Assembly: GCA_024362935.1 (NCBI GenBank)
Contig: JANCRA010000003.1
Coordinates: 42,159,291 to 42,223,290, forward strand
DNA: 64,000 bases
Direction of reading: 5' to 3'
Origin: Setophaga petechia
Taxonomy: Eukaryota; Chordata; Aves; Passeriformes; Parulidae
Part shown: in pieces, positions 1-13,700 of the stretch
Layout: the number at the start of each line of letters is the position of its first letter
Position numbering within the stretch: position 1 is the first letter of the stretch
Program-made: the position numbers and the translations under genes
The notes under the pieces: generated by a model
Databases searched by the model: none
What the model was told of the DNA's origin: nothing
Seen by the model: the letters and a program-made list of their open reading frames with translations, nothing else

Positions 1-3000
1 GTGCCGATTACTGCGACCGTCTCCGATGTTGATCCTGGCAAGCGAATTTTATTAGAAAGAAGCAGCACAGTGTTGTGGCTGCCAACCTCCCTCCGCCGGA
101 TCAACACTCAGGCAGGTGAAGCGAAGCAAGGCAGCTAAATTTTACCAGATGGGACAGCTCTGAGACAGCTGCAGAAAGAATACAGGCTCCCACACCCGCC
201 AAGAATAGCTATTAAACTTAATCTTTTAATAAGGGTTCCTCTCTCATTTCTGCCTGCAGAAGGATGCAAAAACTCATGTCTGGTGCAGCAATGACCAAGT
301 GCATTTCATATCACTGCTTAATGAGGGCCAAACTGCTCCAGAGGAAAAGCTTACATCAGTTTTACCATGTTTCCTCCCCCTTTCAAAATAAAAGGGATGG
401 GTAAAGTTGAATTTCTGATGCAAAGAAAATTTGCTTGGGAATTGTGGCTTCCAGAATGTAAACCAGCCCTAAACAAAAGGATTTTCTCCATGCTTTTGCA
501 CGTAGCATGTTATGCTCTTGTGCTGTTGTGGGGTTTGCAGCCAGGCTGCCGCACACTGTCGTGAGCACCTCCTCCTAGGGCAAGGTGCTCCGAGGGAGGG
601 AAACAGAGGCCAGCAACAGTGGGGTTTGCAAACAGGATCCGGTACCACATCCCAGCCAGGAGATTTCTGGCAGAGGGAAAACTGAGAGCAAGTGGTGTAT
701 AGCACAATGCCTAGCACTGCTCACTACGGCATGCTGAGCCCTCACCTCCCAGCTGGCCTGCAGGAGCACACACCACTGCCCACACCGGCCCTGTGCATGA
801 CCCATGATCCACACTTCTGCACTCCTGATGAAGCAGACACTCAACTCTTACGCCTTGGTGAAGACCTAAGTCTAGCTTACATGGAGCTGACCACTTTCCC
901 TGAAGGATATCCCACCCTGGATGCCCACCCAAAGTGCCTCGGGACAAAGGCTGTAAAGCACAGTTCTCTATGCATACAGTGCAGCCCAACATGTGAGAAG
1001 CAGTCCCAGCTGTGCAATACAGCTGTGCATGTGGGATGCAGTTCTGTGCATTCAATGCAGCCCCTCATGTGCAATGCAAGCATGCATATTCAACACAGTT
1101 CTCCATGCACAACGGAGCCCCCTGTGCACAATGCTGGCATGCAAAACACCATGAAAATGCCTCACTGCTGCCTCTGTAATAGCCTGGCAGCAGGGCACCT
1201 GCTCTCTGTTAAAGTCAGTCGTGTTCCCATAGGCCAGGAGCCCTCTAGTCCATGCTGGTGCATTTCTACCATGCTCAGAGGTCACACAAACAAACACAGC
1301 ATCAATGTGCTGGTTGATGGGGCAGCTGACCCATACCATGAGACCTGCCACTGGGAATCATTTCAAATGCTTTCTTGTCCACATTTGTCCCCCTTGTGCC
1401 ACCATCTTCTTTTTCTTTTTCTCTAGAAGAACTTCAGGCATGACCTTTAACCAGCCCCACAGGGAGATGAGAAGGCCAGCTCTCCCTTGGCAAAGGCTCA
1501 TTGAAGAGATCACTGTTAGGAGTTTAATTTTCTCTCTTGTGGTCAATAAACACTGGATTTGGCCCTTCCCTGAAAGGTAGGGCAGATGTGTTGGGTGCCC
1601 ACAGCTCAAGTGGTGTCAGAGCAGGCAGCCTGGGTGGTGATGGCCAAAGGAGACAAGGACAGGAGCCAGCTTAGGGCCAGCTACAACTATTCTTCTCTGT
1701 GCATGCAATGCCCAGTGAGATCCGTGGGAGAGGCGCACTCCAGCAACACCCCGCACTGCACATGGCCCCTGCTCAGGGCCTGTCAATCTCAGTGCCCAAC
1801 TCAATCCATGGCAAGCTGCTGAAGCATTAAGCTGCTCCACAAAGGCATCCTGATATGGGCAGAAGGAGAGTTCAGAAGGGAAAGAGAAAAAATTAAAGTC
1901 ACCCCCTCTCGCTAGCACATTCCCTAAGGGCTACATTCACACTCCCGCTGAACAGAAGGCTGCACAAGTGATGACACACATGGTTTGAGGAGAAGTTGAG
2001 GTTTTCAAAGGTTACATATCTCCTCTCAAAAACAGAAGTTTCCCACTTGCAGTTATGTGTTTGTTTGGAAAGAAGAGAGGAGGAGAAAAACAATGAGGAA
2101 AGCGGGACTACATTCACTGCTGTGCCTTCAAGGGCAATTTCTGGCATTGGTACACACGGGAAGATCACGTCAGCGCATTTGCGAATGCCAGGTGTGCCAC
2201 CACGAGGGTGAGCTCCCAGCAGGGACCACCACACTGACACAGCTTCTTCCTCCCTGACTGCTGCCCCTGCCTGCCTATCATGTACACGTGTGGCCCCCAG
2301 CCCCAGTGTGCTGCTCTTTCTCTCCTGCACAAAGCTGCTGCAAGCCGTTCCCCTTGCTGGCACCACTGCCAGCTCCACTGTGGCTCTCCGATGGGGCACA
2401 TTTCCATTACATAATTGTCCGTACAGACCTTGCCAAATGCCACTACAATCCTCCGGGGCAGAGTTACTTTAGGGAAAAAAAATAAGCAAACATAACAAAC
2501 AGGAATTTAGTCTCAGAAAGTACCTGGAGACAACAGGACATTGCTGGCTAAGAGCAATATTGCTGCTGACCTGGATTGGGAAGAGCGTTTGTTCTGTAAC
2601 ACAATTTACACAGGGACTAAAGGTTGAACTTCCTGGCTTTTGCCCATGGGTGGCATCTCTCTGTATTGCCACTGCCAAATCCAGGGAGGGTTTTGCCACT
2701 CAATCCCTTGCCCGCAGGGGAGAACTGCATGGGCAGCAGGCTGCGGCATCGCCGGGGCACGCGAGCCACTTCCCATCACAGCAACGACCTCCTCCTCCTC
2801 CTGAGGAAACTCGCTTCCTCTCGGCCTTCAATGAATGGTCAGGCTCCCTTTCTCCCAAAACTGTGCTTCACCAAAACCGTCTACAGCACTGCTGAGGGGA
2901 CAAGCCCTGAGATGCAAAGTCCTGTGATGTAAAGCCCAGTAGTGTGAAGCCCTCCAGCTGCCTGGGGTTATTCCTGCCTAGGTACAGGCTCTCCTGACAG

Positions 3001-6000
3001 GGCATCCCAGAAGTGGCACAAAGCCAAACCCGTTCCTGGGAAAACCCAGAGGCCACGTACCTGCAGCTCAGCTATGCCACTGTGCCAGAGGAGGCACAGT
3101 GCCCACTGCCATAGGGAACAGGAGGGTCCCTTCCCTAGCATGGGCACCCCACTGTTCCTGGCTCCCCACCCTCACCAAACAGATGCTGTGGGGAGGGGTG
3201 CATGGTGCTGGTGCCACCCTGGCTGGGTCCCCTCTCCTCCGGTCAATCAGGCGGTCAGCCGAGTGGAAGGGGACTTTGGGTGTAAACAGTCCCCGTGCCC
3301 CTGTCGCAGGAATGTTGGGAGCAACAAGGGGGCCTTTGTGCAGCACCAGGCCCCGTCCCAGTGCCCCCGGCCTGGCCCTCCCCCACCCCGGCACCGCACT
3401 TTCCCCCCTGCTTTTTCCTAGTATTATTCGGAGGAGCGGCGGGTGCGCAAGAATGTGCCCCGTCAGCACAAGCGGCTGCAAAGAGCTAAATTCTTATCAG
3501 CTGTTGGAAAGGAGGAAACAGGAGCTGTTGTTTACAGAGAAGTCGGCCACCTCTCCCCCTGCAGCCCCTTCTCCCTCCCTGCCAGAGCTGCATGACAGCA
3601 ACTTCAGGGCTGAGGCTTCCTCTCGGCCTGCCCTGCTTTTCACTCCAGGCTGGACTCAGCATCCCTCTGTGGGCTGCGCTGCTGTCCCTGGGTGGCTGCT
3701 GGAGAGCAGGGGTACCAACCCTGCCACAGCGCCATGGCACAAAGCCACCACCTTGACAGCAGCTGCGGCCAAGCCAAAAGACTTAAAAGTCACAGAGAGG
3801 AAGCATCACCAGTGCAGAGCAAAGCGTGCTCAGATTCAGCTCTAGCTTGCCCATGCATGCCTGGGGTAGATACAAAGCTGGCATCACCACTTCCACCATG
3901 TCCCAAGGCTAGGTAACCTCAGTGCTGCTGGTCCTGCCCCTGTTAGTGCAGCTCTTCTGCAGCCCCAGCTCTTGGAGGCAGCTTCAGCATTCTCAGGCCC
4001 AAGCACCTGCCAGCCATGGTGCCTCTCAGGACACCATCTGTGCCTGCATCCCCCTTGCACTGATGCAAGATCACTGTATCTCACAGCCAGCTTCGCTAGC
4101 AAAGGGCTCTCTTGCAAGAATGCAGAGCATCACAAGTTCTTAAATAATTGCTTCAGCAAAAAAAGCAATAATGGATTTTCATACAATTTTGGGGTTTTTT
4201 TCAGTATTACCAGCCTGTCCAGCAAGCGAACCCTCAGGTATGCACAGGACGAGGCTCCCCAAGTCATTTATTTCCTGTGTGAACAGCTGCTTTAGCACAG
4301 GCTGCTCATCAGGTCACACATTCCAAGCTGCGAGGTGCTCAATGCAAACCCAGGCCCAGTTTTAAGATGTAAACCCATGATGGTGCAACACAACTGTGCC
4401 CTATTGCATATACATGGTGACAACAGTGCAACCATGTGGGTTTAGGAGTGAAGATGAACATGGTCAGAAATAATCACTTAGAGAGGGAAAAATTATGTGA
4501 AATGGGGATGTCCAAAACCTTCACCAAGTAGAGGCATTGCCCAAACGTGTTCAGCCTTGCATGGCACAGGCTGGTCAGATCCTGAAAGGGTTAAAATATA
4601 GGACCATGTTTCACCCCCAGTACCTGGGCTCACCAGAAATATTCCAAAAAGGTAAAGACGGGAGAGGACAAAAAGAAATAAAGTAAGAACCCCCTTGCAA
4701 GCACCCGACTGGTCACTTGGCACCAAGAGACTTGTCTGCCTTCAAAAGTGTTTTTATTTTGGCCTGGGCAGCTGGGTTATTTGAGGTGAAAGGAGGTCAG
4801 TTTGACCTTAAAACAAAAGCCCCATTCCCTTTCATCCCCAGAGAGAGGGAGGAGGGCAGAGAAAGCAGGGAGGGAGACAGATGCTCCTCTACATATAGAG
4901 GGAGAGGAAGAGCTGTGGGAGCAGGAGAGGCACTTGCCTCCTTGCCATGCCGGTAAGAGAAGGGGAGATGAAGAGAGGAAGGGCAGCTGCCATGCAAACC
5001 CTCACTGCTTGGCTCCATCACAGCAACGAAGTGCACCCAGAGCACCCCAAAAGCACCACCTGCCCGCAACGCCCAGGAAGCAATGAGAAGATCCTGCTGC
5101 TCAGCTGGGATGGGGCAGGGGAATTGCCCCCAGAGAGCTGCAAAGCCACCTGCAGCCTGACCATCTGCCCAGAACTGAAGCTGAAGCCCTTCCCAACCTG
5201 AACACTGCTTTGGCTGGGTGTGGGATCCCTGCACCTCTCTCTACCCAACATCAGCAGGCAGCAGGAGACAAGTCTAGTATAGCATCCAGGTTGGGAAGGG
5301 ACATCCAGGTTAGAAAAGGACATCCAAAGTCGTTCCTAACTTTGCAGCACCCCATTGTTCCCAGCACAATCAGACTGGAACAAGAGGGAGGCTGGTGCTC
5401 AAATCCACTCTTCCAGAAAAACACCCCGTTTACTTGAAAGTGACTTTTTAATTCCTTTTCTCAAGGCAGAGACAAGACTGCCAAAAACACCATGTGCAGC
5501 TGGTATCTCCATCCTCTTCCCCTCCATTTGGCTTTGCATCTTTCCTGTAGTCAGTCACCCTGTGGCGCAGCCCTCAGTGGGGAGCAAGACAGTGTCTTCC
5601 CACTCCCAAGCAGCGCAGGGCACCGAAACACCAAAACAAGGTTATTACACTCAAGGTACCTCTGCCTACAGATTACTGAGCATCCATTATGACTGGTTTA
5701 CTCTTCATCCTCCCTGTTTACCAGGTAATCCACTGAACTGCTAATGGTCCAAAGACCCAAAGCATCCTGGTGGAAAGCCCATTGCAATCTGAAGCCATCT
5801 GCATGCTGCACACAGCAGCAGTGCTGCATTTTTTTTTTGCATTAGCTGCCCTGCAGAGGAGTAAGACATCACTCTTCAGCAGCAACTTCACCAGTGGTAG
5901 CTGGGAGGTCACAAAGCTTTGCCACAAAGTTTTGGGACCAGCCAAGAAGGTGCTGCTATACCCAGGCAAAGCCTGCTTGGGAGGGGAGAGTGCTCAGCTT

Positions 6001-6404
6001 CCTGCCTACTGTCAGGACGCAACGCTTAGGCAGCAAAGCTTCAAAATAAACCAGGGCCCAAGCTCAGCAGAGTGCTGGCTGCAAACACCCTCGTTATTGT
6101 AATGATTTTCCCTTTTTCCCTGGTGAACCAGTCACATATGGTTCCCCAGAGACATTCAACTATCCTGAGCATCATATGTGGGACCCAGCTTCCCCATGGT
6201 ACCAGACAGTTCCCAAAACCAGCGCCAAGTGGATGCCTGTCACCCTGAGTGTGTCCATTTTCTTGCTCCTCTCCTGGCCTGCTGCCATATACAAGGAAAT
6301 CCCGAAAACCATCAGGCTGGGAAACCCCCCCTTTCCCTCCCGGCCCGGCTCTGCTGAGCCGAGGTGTGGGCTGGGGTCAGCCTGCTGTAGTGCCCAGCAC
6401 TTAC
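1..6404 (-). other. IGF2: IGF2 intron 3' of the signal/B-domain exon (partial)
   Basis: This is the start of the IGF2 intron that follows the exon at 6405-6567. It opens with GTAAGT read on the minus strand at 6404-6399. I looked on the minus strand for the next IGF2 exon, which carries the C and A domains with the CCFRSCD motif, and did not find it. The intron is therefore at least 6.4 kb long and its acceptor lies below position 1. The open reading frames here are low-complexity, have no recognisable family, and are not supported as genes. Confidence 0.8.
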
Positions 6405-6558
6405 TGAAGTAGAAGCCCCTGTCCCCGCAGACGAACTGCAGCGTGTCCACCAGCTCTCCGCCGCACAGGGTCTCTGCCGTGCCGTAGGCGGCCGCCGAGT
6501 CCAGCGCGTAGGCCAGGAAGGCCAGGAGCAGCAGCAGCATCCGCCTGGCTGCGCACAT
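6405..6558 (-). CDS. IGF2: Insulin-like growth factor 2, coding exon for signal peptide and B domain (partial gene)
   Basis: IGF2 is a secreted growth factor that signals through the IGF1 receptor and insulin receptor. The exon encodes 51 codons plus one base. They comprise a hydrophobic signal peptide ([14 protein letters not shown]..., about 24 residues ending in SAAA) and then the mature N-terminus [20 protein letters not shown], with the B-domain cysteines and GDRGFYFS. The exon runs from a CAG acceptor ending at 6568 to a TTCA|GTAAGT donor at 6405/6404, a phase-1 junction inside the Ser codon exactly as in mammalian IGF2. The full exon (6405-6567) is 163 bp, the mammalian size. The usual start is the ATG at 6558, and a second in-frame ATG lies at 6540. 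The A domain and E peptide are outside the window. Identification is close to certain from the [19 protein letters not shown] core. Confidence 0.97.
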
Positions 6559-6567
6559 CCTCGGCAC
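6405..6567 (-). other. IGF2: IGF2 exon 2 (splice to splice)
   Basis: The acceptor reads CTGTCCCCAG on the minus strand and the exon begins GTGCCGAGG just before the ATG. Nine bases precede the canonical start codon, so the exon can be translated in frame from upstream (VPR-M) if a start in the leader exon is used. Confidence 0.93.
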
Positions 6568-6663
6568 CTGGGGACAGAGGCACAGCATTAGCACCGTGGG
6601 ACAGACCCCCCCTGCCACCTCCCCTGCCCACAGCACACCGAGGGGATGCCCAGCCATGCCGGG

Positions 6664-6691
6664 ATGCTGCTGCTGCTGCTGCTGCTGCAGG
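6664..6691. repeat. (TGC)n / (GCA)n trinucleotide microsatellite
   Basis: About nine consecutive TGC units on the plus strand (CAG on the transcribed minus strand), roughly 100 bp upstream of the IGF2 exon 2 acceptor. It lies in the intron and so may be length-polymorphic. I see no coding role. Confidence 0.9.
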
Positions 6692-7599
6692 GAAGGAGCG
6701 GCAGCGCTGCGACAGCCGCTGGCTGGGGTGAGGCCAGCTCCCTGCGCTCGGCCGCCGGGCAGCAGCGCCGGGCAGACAAGGTTTGCATTGAGGCAGGTTT
6801 TCCATTGGAAAATCCCACTTCAGCCTACCTCTGAAAGGCTTTTATTTCCCCTGCTCTTTCAACGGCATGATTTTTTTTTAATTTTTCCCCCCTTTTAAAA
6901 GGGAATTTATTCAAATTATTATTAGTGGGTGTTGTTTTTTCCTCTTGTGATGACAGGTTTTCATGCCCTGTCTGAAAACATGTCCGTGCAAAGCAAAATC
7001 AAGTGAAGCTTCAACCTGTCCTAGAGCTGCTTTTGAGGAAAGCTGGAAGAAGAGCTTTCGTCCCAGGCATGTGAGAGAGATGAGGCTCAAGCAATCAAGA
7101 GGCTGATTGCACAAGCTGTGTTTGCTGATGAGTTGGTACTAAGACATCCCTCAGGAATAATGTGGTCCCATGGGAAACACACCTGAGGCATCACTAGGGA
7201 GGGCAAAGGCAGTGTCAGATAGTGCAGAGCACTACAAAGGAAACTCCCTGGATATTTGCTAACTAGCCCAAAGACTCAGCTCCAGCAAACAGCTTTACCT
7301 CTATGTCAGCCTCTGCAGGTGTAAAGCAAGGGTACCGGATGGGGCAAAACCCATGAATGGCTCAAGGCATTATAGACCCTCAGTAATGAGCCCCACAGTA
7401 CACATGCAGCCAAACAATGCTGGATTTTGACCAGACAGGTAAGCTCAAAATGAAGAGATGCACATCAAAATAGCAGACAGTGAGTGGCAACCCTAATCTC
7501 AAGCAGAGCATCCTCTCTCCTTGCTAATATTCAACCAAGACACTAGGTCTCACATCCTGCTTTCATCACCATAGCATCTGAGCAGCTCGAGAATAATAT

Positions 7600-7745
7600 C
7601 AGTTAATGAATATTACCTCACCCCCCCGGGATGCTCAGAGATGGAGCCGAAGCCCAGGATAGATTAAATGACTCGCCCAAGGTCACAGGGGAAGTCTGCA
7701 GCGCAGCCAGGAAATTAGCCCAGGTCCCCCGAGGCCCCTCTACGG
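7600..7745 (-). repeat. Ancient MIR/CORE-SINE-like fragment
   Basis: The plus strand reads like the reverse complement of a MIR-type SINE: a weak match to the 'gatgctcagagatgg' segment, then ATTAAATGACTCGCCCAAGG followed by TCACAGGGGAAG, then a diverged 'cagccaggaaattagcccaggtc' segment. This is the well-known 'gacttgcccaaggtcacacag' core of amniote MIR/L2-derived SINEs. Family assignment is from memory of the consensus; AmnSINE or an L2/L3 tail are alternatives. Confidence 0.55.
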
Positions 7746-10700
7746 TCCTGCCAGCAATAAAGTCACCCTTGCTCCCGAATTTTTAGTAGAATTTTTAGTA
7801 GTACGAAGCTCAAACTGTCACCGCTAGAAATGCATCATGCTTACAAGTCATGAGCTCTGCTGAGCAGCAGGAGAAGAGGGATCAGCAGCAGGAAAAGCCA
7901 AAGCAGAGGTTTCAAAGTCTGGGTGGGCTGTGGGGGACGTTCCTCCTGCTTGAGTTTTGATGGCCATAGTATTGCTCAGCCTGTGCTGGCAGAGATCAGC
8001 AAGACTGGCAGAAGCCCTTCGAAGCTCTGGACAAGAGAGGCAGCAGCCCTGGGAACAAACTGGTCTCAAATCAGCAAGCCATGAGACCAGGACCAGCTTT
8101 TCCAGTAGCAATGGTCCCTTCAGCACACTGCAGGGACTTTGTTCTGTATTACAGTAGGAGCAGAGGGATGGCACCAGGCTCTGACACCATGCTGCTAAGC
8201 TGTAGTGTTTTATGACCAGCACCTTTTCACCTCTTTTTTTTTTTTTTATCAAGTGGCCCAGAGTTGTTTATTGGGCCTCTCTAACACGAACACAGAATCA
8301 CTTTCACTGCTGGAGTCATGCCCCTGGTGCTGCAGCGTCAGGAGCCAGCTCTCCAGCTGACAACAGACCAACCACCCTGTTCCTGTCCCTTTTTCAGCCT
8401 TTTTTTACATGCAGATCCCAGTTGCTGGTGTCCCCAGGTCTCAGGTAGTGCCAGCACTCATTGCAGGGGTGATGGATTTGCCACCAGCCAGTGTTGCCAT
8501 CAAAAGCACTCATATGGGACTTCAGGACACCCACATGATCCCATGTCCCCAGTTGGGCTCATGCTGGCTGTGGGCACTGTGGCTAATGAGCAGGCTGCAT
8601 GCTGACCTCCCTAAGCCAGAACCAGACCTGATACAAAGGGGTTGATTGGCGGCACAGGTGACAAACACCATTTTCCTCCACATTCAGTCTAAAGAAAAGG
8701 GTGAGATGCTCTGAAGCAAGGGGAGAGCGAGGTTTTGTCAGCAGGTGATATTTGATGCTGAGGAGACCTGATACGTTCTGTGGAAAAACACTTGTGCTCC
8801 TCAGAAAATACCTGCTCCTGCACAAGCTGCACTGCAAGCCCCTGGCAGCCTTCCCTGCCTCCACTCCAAGCTCCTTCCAGGTGCCCACACACCCCATAAC
8901 TCCAGCCAGAAAATGCCCCTGAAGCAGCAGGAACAGGGAGAGCCCCAGCACTGTCATCCAGAGCATGGCTCACCACGGTGGAGCTGGGAAATGTAACCAA
9001 GTCCACCTTTGCCCAGGCATCAGCCACCAGCCCTTCCCTCTGCTGTCACCTTGGCGTCTCCCTGCTCTTTCCAGTAGATGTGTAATGAGAAACCAGGCAG
9101 CAAAGCAAAGAACATCTTTATTTACTACGCAGTGCTGCAGTTTCCCTCCACCTTGATGGAGCTGCAGCCCAACTCAAACCTGCAAACCCTTCCCTCTCCC
9201 TTTGGCCCTACTGACTCTGCCAATAAAAAACCCCCAGACTTCACACAAAGGCTACAGAGGCTCCCAGGGTGCCATCACTCATTCAACATCTCCCAGAAGC
9301 CTTTCAATTGATCCTTCCCTCTCTCAAAGCAGGGATCAGCAGACCCATGCAGGAAAGCTTGCACCCACCTCTCCATGGCTGCCAGAGCAGGTGCTGTTCA
9401 CCCCAAAAGAGGGTGTCATGGCACAGCTGGGTACCTGCAGCCCATGACCTGGCTGGTGCAAGCACCATGCCAGCTGCACCGGTGGCAGGAACTGAATGGT
9501 TGCTCAGAATGATGAGTGTAAGCCCTGTGAATACCTCCAAGACTTCATTCTCCACTGGAAACATGAGCCAGCACAGCTTTTGGTTTCTAGTCACTAGCAT
9601 TAGGACAGGCGTGGTCTCCTCAGGTGTTGAACAGGTGCAAATTCACACCAATGGTTGGAAGAACCTTCATATTTTATTAGAAAGCCTCTCTTACATTAAA
9701 TGGAACAGGAATAAGGCAGCACAAGGGAAGTGTGACACTTCCCGAAAGGACAAGGTCCTGTCTCTGCTAGAAGAGAGGCTACAGCTACCACTGCCCCACT
9801 CTTGCCAAAGCAGGTTCAACCAGCCATGCTGACTGCTATTGCTCCTCATGTGCACAGGTAGAGCTCACAGGCTTTAGGATGAAGTGGGATGGCAGCACAA
9901 GACATGCCGGATGTCCAACAACCTGAGCACCAAATTCCTTCTGAGGAGGACTTGGAGCCCACAGTGGGCAAGGGGGCGATGCAAGAAGAATCTCTCGGTT
10001 GCACAGGTGACCTGTACCATCCTGGGAATCACACCTGAAGCTCCTCTGAGTAACTCACATTTGAAGTAGCATGATCAGTGCAGAATAGGCTCAGACAAGG
10101 TATCAGCACACACTGCTGGCCTCTCCCTCCCTAGAGAGGGTCTGCTTTGCTCTCCATCCTTCATGTACCTCTCATACCTTTCCTGGCATCCCCAGCACCA
10201 CACACAAAGCCAGTTTGACACTGGAATCAGTTCAGCTGCAGGCTGCCATGTGCAGGATGTTCCTACCTTGGAACTCCTGTGTATTCCTGCCTTGTGGCAC
10301 TGCACCCACAGCCAGGGATGCCCAAACACCTCTTGGCAGCCCCCTGCCAGCAGAGAGGGTTCTGTCTGAATGGCTGTGATGTGCTGGGAGTGAGCCCAAG
10401 GGCAGGTCTGCAGTGGAGTCACCCTCCCATCCAAGACTGTTAAAGGATTTTGTCAGGATCTGCTGCTGAATCAGCTGGATTGACAGTTTCTGTCCAGCTG
10501 CTGGGGAGTTGGGGGCCAAGAGGCCACAATGTGCTAAAAGGCCCAGTTGCCAAGTCTCAGAGTACAGCTCAGGCATCCCTTGCATCCAGGCTTGTGCTGA
10601 GCAAACCAAACCATGATGCCTCTTGGGCAACAACTATCTCCCCAAAAACAGAGACAAAACCTCCTGTCTGACCTAATTCCTTCTTCAGTCTGGCCTTCAT

Positions 10701-13700
10701 TGCAATTTAATATGAACAGAACAACGTAGGAGGGAATTGACAGATGGCCCAGTCTGTAAAATTTGGATTTGGACAGCAAAAAGAAAAAACAAAAAATCTT
10801 GCTTCTTTGTGGAGCAGTGCAGTGTTTAAAAGGGAGCATGGCAAAAGAAAAGTCATCAGCCCAAACCCAGTGGCACATGTCAGAGGGGAAAACCCCAGTT
10901 TACACATCTCAACAACCCTCACACTCCACCCCTTCAAAAAAGAAAAATAAATAAAAAGGGCAGACTGATGTTTCACTACTCTGATGACTGCCTGTGAGAG
11001 ATGCTGAACATCTGCCTCTCTGCATTACTCCTCTCTGTAGCCAGCCCCAGGAGAGTGGGAAGCTGAACTGGTTCTGAGCGTGGCAACCCCAAAGGAGCAG
11101 GATGTGGGCATGTGCCAACCTCCCAAGGGCCAAGAGAATGCCACCCCTGCCCACCGGGCAGCCCAACCTGGCACAGGGTGCTGGGCCATGATGCCCCGAG
11201 GAGCCAAGGAGCAAAGGCATGATGGAAGCCAGTTTGAGAGGCAGGTGCCTTGGCAGCTGAAAACACCCAGGAGCCACATCTTGGGCAGAGGCACAGGGAT
11301 GAGGTGCGCAGCAATACCTGAAGCCAGAGGAATCACCTCATGCTGTGCCACAGAAGAGCCTCTCTCTTCATCTGAAACAGAAAGGAGACTTCCAACCACC
11401 CACAGCTTGGAAGAAGCAAGCTTCAAAACACAAAACTTTTGACTATGAGTTGTCAGGCTAATAAAAACTACTCAGGAGGACCAGGGGTTTTGCTGTTTAG
11501 CTCAGGCTTGAAAAAAATAAAATACCTTCTGATTCTTGGCACCTGGCTTGCGTGACATTCATATGGCTGAGGCTGGCAATACTGCTCCTATTTGTAGCCC
11601 TCACTTTTTGTCTTCGCTGCTCGTCCCCATCAGCAGCCCACCCCACCCCACACCGGAGGGGGGTCACCTTTCTGCCTTCCATCCTGTGAGCCTGGAGAGG
11701 CACCTGCCTCCTCTGCCTGTGGGGCAGCCTATGGATAAGCGCAGCTGGCAGCCCTCCTGCACCCCATGTCTGTATGTACTGCAGGAGAACTACTGTGCCT
11801 GTGGAAAAATCAAGCTGAAAAAGGTGAATGGGGTATTCAGTACCATTTACTCACCCCACTGGGGAGTAAGAGTGTATTGCATAAATTTTGGTATGCAGCC
11901 CAGAAATATTTGATTTATTGTATTAAAAAAAAAAAGAAGGAAATGCAATCTTGCTTAACTCTTCTAAAGACAGCTGGCAGGACCCAGTGAAGGGATTTAA
12001 GTCTGTTTTAGTAGCCTCACTTAACTCCTTTCTTTATTGTTCCTCTCTCCTTTCTGCATTCCCTTCCAAAACCTGGAGTATATCAGGGAAAGTTAACAGC
12101 AAGTTAAGCTGTTAAATCAGGAACTGTGGTGACTGGAGTCTACTGGCAAATGATATTCCCACAACACGTTGAACTTGCTTTATGTCTTGGCAGAGCAACT
12201 TTAACCCCTTCAGAGCTGGGCTGTAGCACCAAGGCAAACTTCCTCCACTGGTGCCCCCCACCTCTCGTGACCCCTCTCACAAGCATGCCGAGGGAGGCCG
12301 ATATCGCTTTCCCTGCTAAGACACTCATCAGCTTTTAAAAGCAAAGACAATCCAAAGAAGGATCGGAGAGGTCAGCCCCAGGACACGAGCTGGGAGAGGG
12401 TGGGCCACTTACAGTGCTCGTATGCACTGCTGGAAACACACCAACTCCTCAGCCCCTCTAAAAATAAGACCTCACCTGCTGTGTTTGCTTTATTTAAAAA
12501 AAGAAAAGTGTAGAAATGCTTTTCTCTGCTGCTCCGTGAGACAAGCTGGGCTCGTGCTGAAGCCTATGGGAATCGAGGGGAAGACACACACTGACAACTC
12601 TGGGTTGACCGGTCAGAGCAGCAGCCCTCCAGCCAGGCTGAAAAAAAGATCACCTGTCAGAAAGAGCACTGGGACACACACGCAGACACATTTCGGCTCT
12701 CAAATTTCACGCAGCGGTGGGAGGGGACCTGCAGTGTCAAATCTTTCATCCCTTAATGAATTTTCACAGGAGCTGGGATAGCCCCTTTGAAAGGCTGAGT
12801 GAACTTGTGTGGGTGTCAACAACACGGAACAAGATTTACAGCTCTGACCCATTCACCCCCACCAAAATTGTCAAGTTGGGTCCAAAACAGCACAGTGGAA
12901 GTCAAATCAGAAGTGTCAGTCAGTTTTATACCTCCAGATGTCCTTAGCACAAAGTCATCCTTAACAAAACCCCTCGACCCAGGCTCCTCAACTCCACTCT
13001 AAATCAAGGCAAGAGGAGGAATAAAAATCCCAACACGTTGAACCCTGCAAAGTAAAAGGAAAAAAAAAAAAAAAAGCCTCCCACATACACACACAATCTG
13101 ACAATAAACAAACCCAAAGAAAAACATGCCTCAGTCTCCCAGGCACATCCCAGCATTTGAAAGAGAACTACAAATTTTGTATAGGAAGCCTGGGTTGAAA
13201 GCAGAGGCTCTCCCGAGGTGTCTGTTTAAAACCACCCACACAAACCTTGTTTTTACACTTGATTGCTCCACACCACTCTAGCGAGACCTGGCGTACCAGC
13301 AACCCTGCTGAAGCACCCTTGGCTGGAGGGGAGGCAGCCACATCTGCTGGTACAGTTACGCTAAATCCGAGTTCCCTCATGTGCCCCAATTCCCTACGCT
13401 CAACAGAGTGCTAAAACCTTTCCAAGTTGCGCTCTTAAAACAATTACTGTAGGGAAAAGCAACTGGGAAGGAAAAAGAAGAAAAAAAATTTAAAAATCAC
13501 AGAAAGTCGAAGGCTGCACGCCAACCATTAACTCTCACTCCATTTTGGCTTCGCTTTCTTGTTTTTCCTCGCTGTATTTTAATCCCTCCCGAGACCAAAC
13601 ACACCGCAGTGTTTTGCAGAAGAGAGTTTAATCATCTCGCCGGTCTCCGGAGCCGGAGCACCGCCGGTGCCCTCCCCGCGCGTCTCCCGCTGCCGCAGCC

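Noticed and set aside
692..1426. 244-codon plus-strand open frame
   Set aside because: The peptide is low-complexity, rich in His, Cys and Met from repeated TGCA-containing words. It has no domain and lies in an IGF2 intron. It looks like chance.
1..6404. Possible IGF2 exon with C/A domains
   Set aside because: I searched the minus strand for the CCFRSCDLALLETYCA-type sequence and its reverse complement and found nothing, so the exon is placed outside the window.
6172..6404. Extension of the IGF2 frame past the B domain
   Set aside because: The frame continues into the intron after a canonical GTAAGT donor. The phase-1 junction in the Ser codon matches all known IGF2 genes, so the read-through residues are intronic.
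11766..11850. Plus-strand words resembling the insulin-family motif ENYCA near 11788
   Set aside because: The surrounding residues lack the other A-chain cysteines, and it is on the wrong strand for IGF2. It is coincidental.
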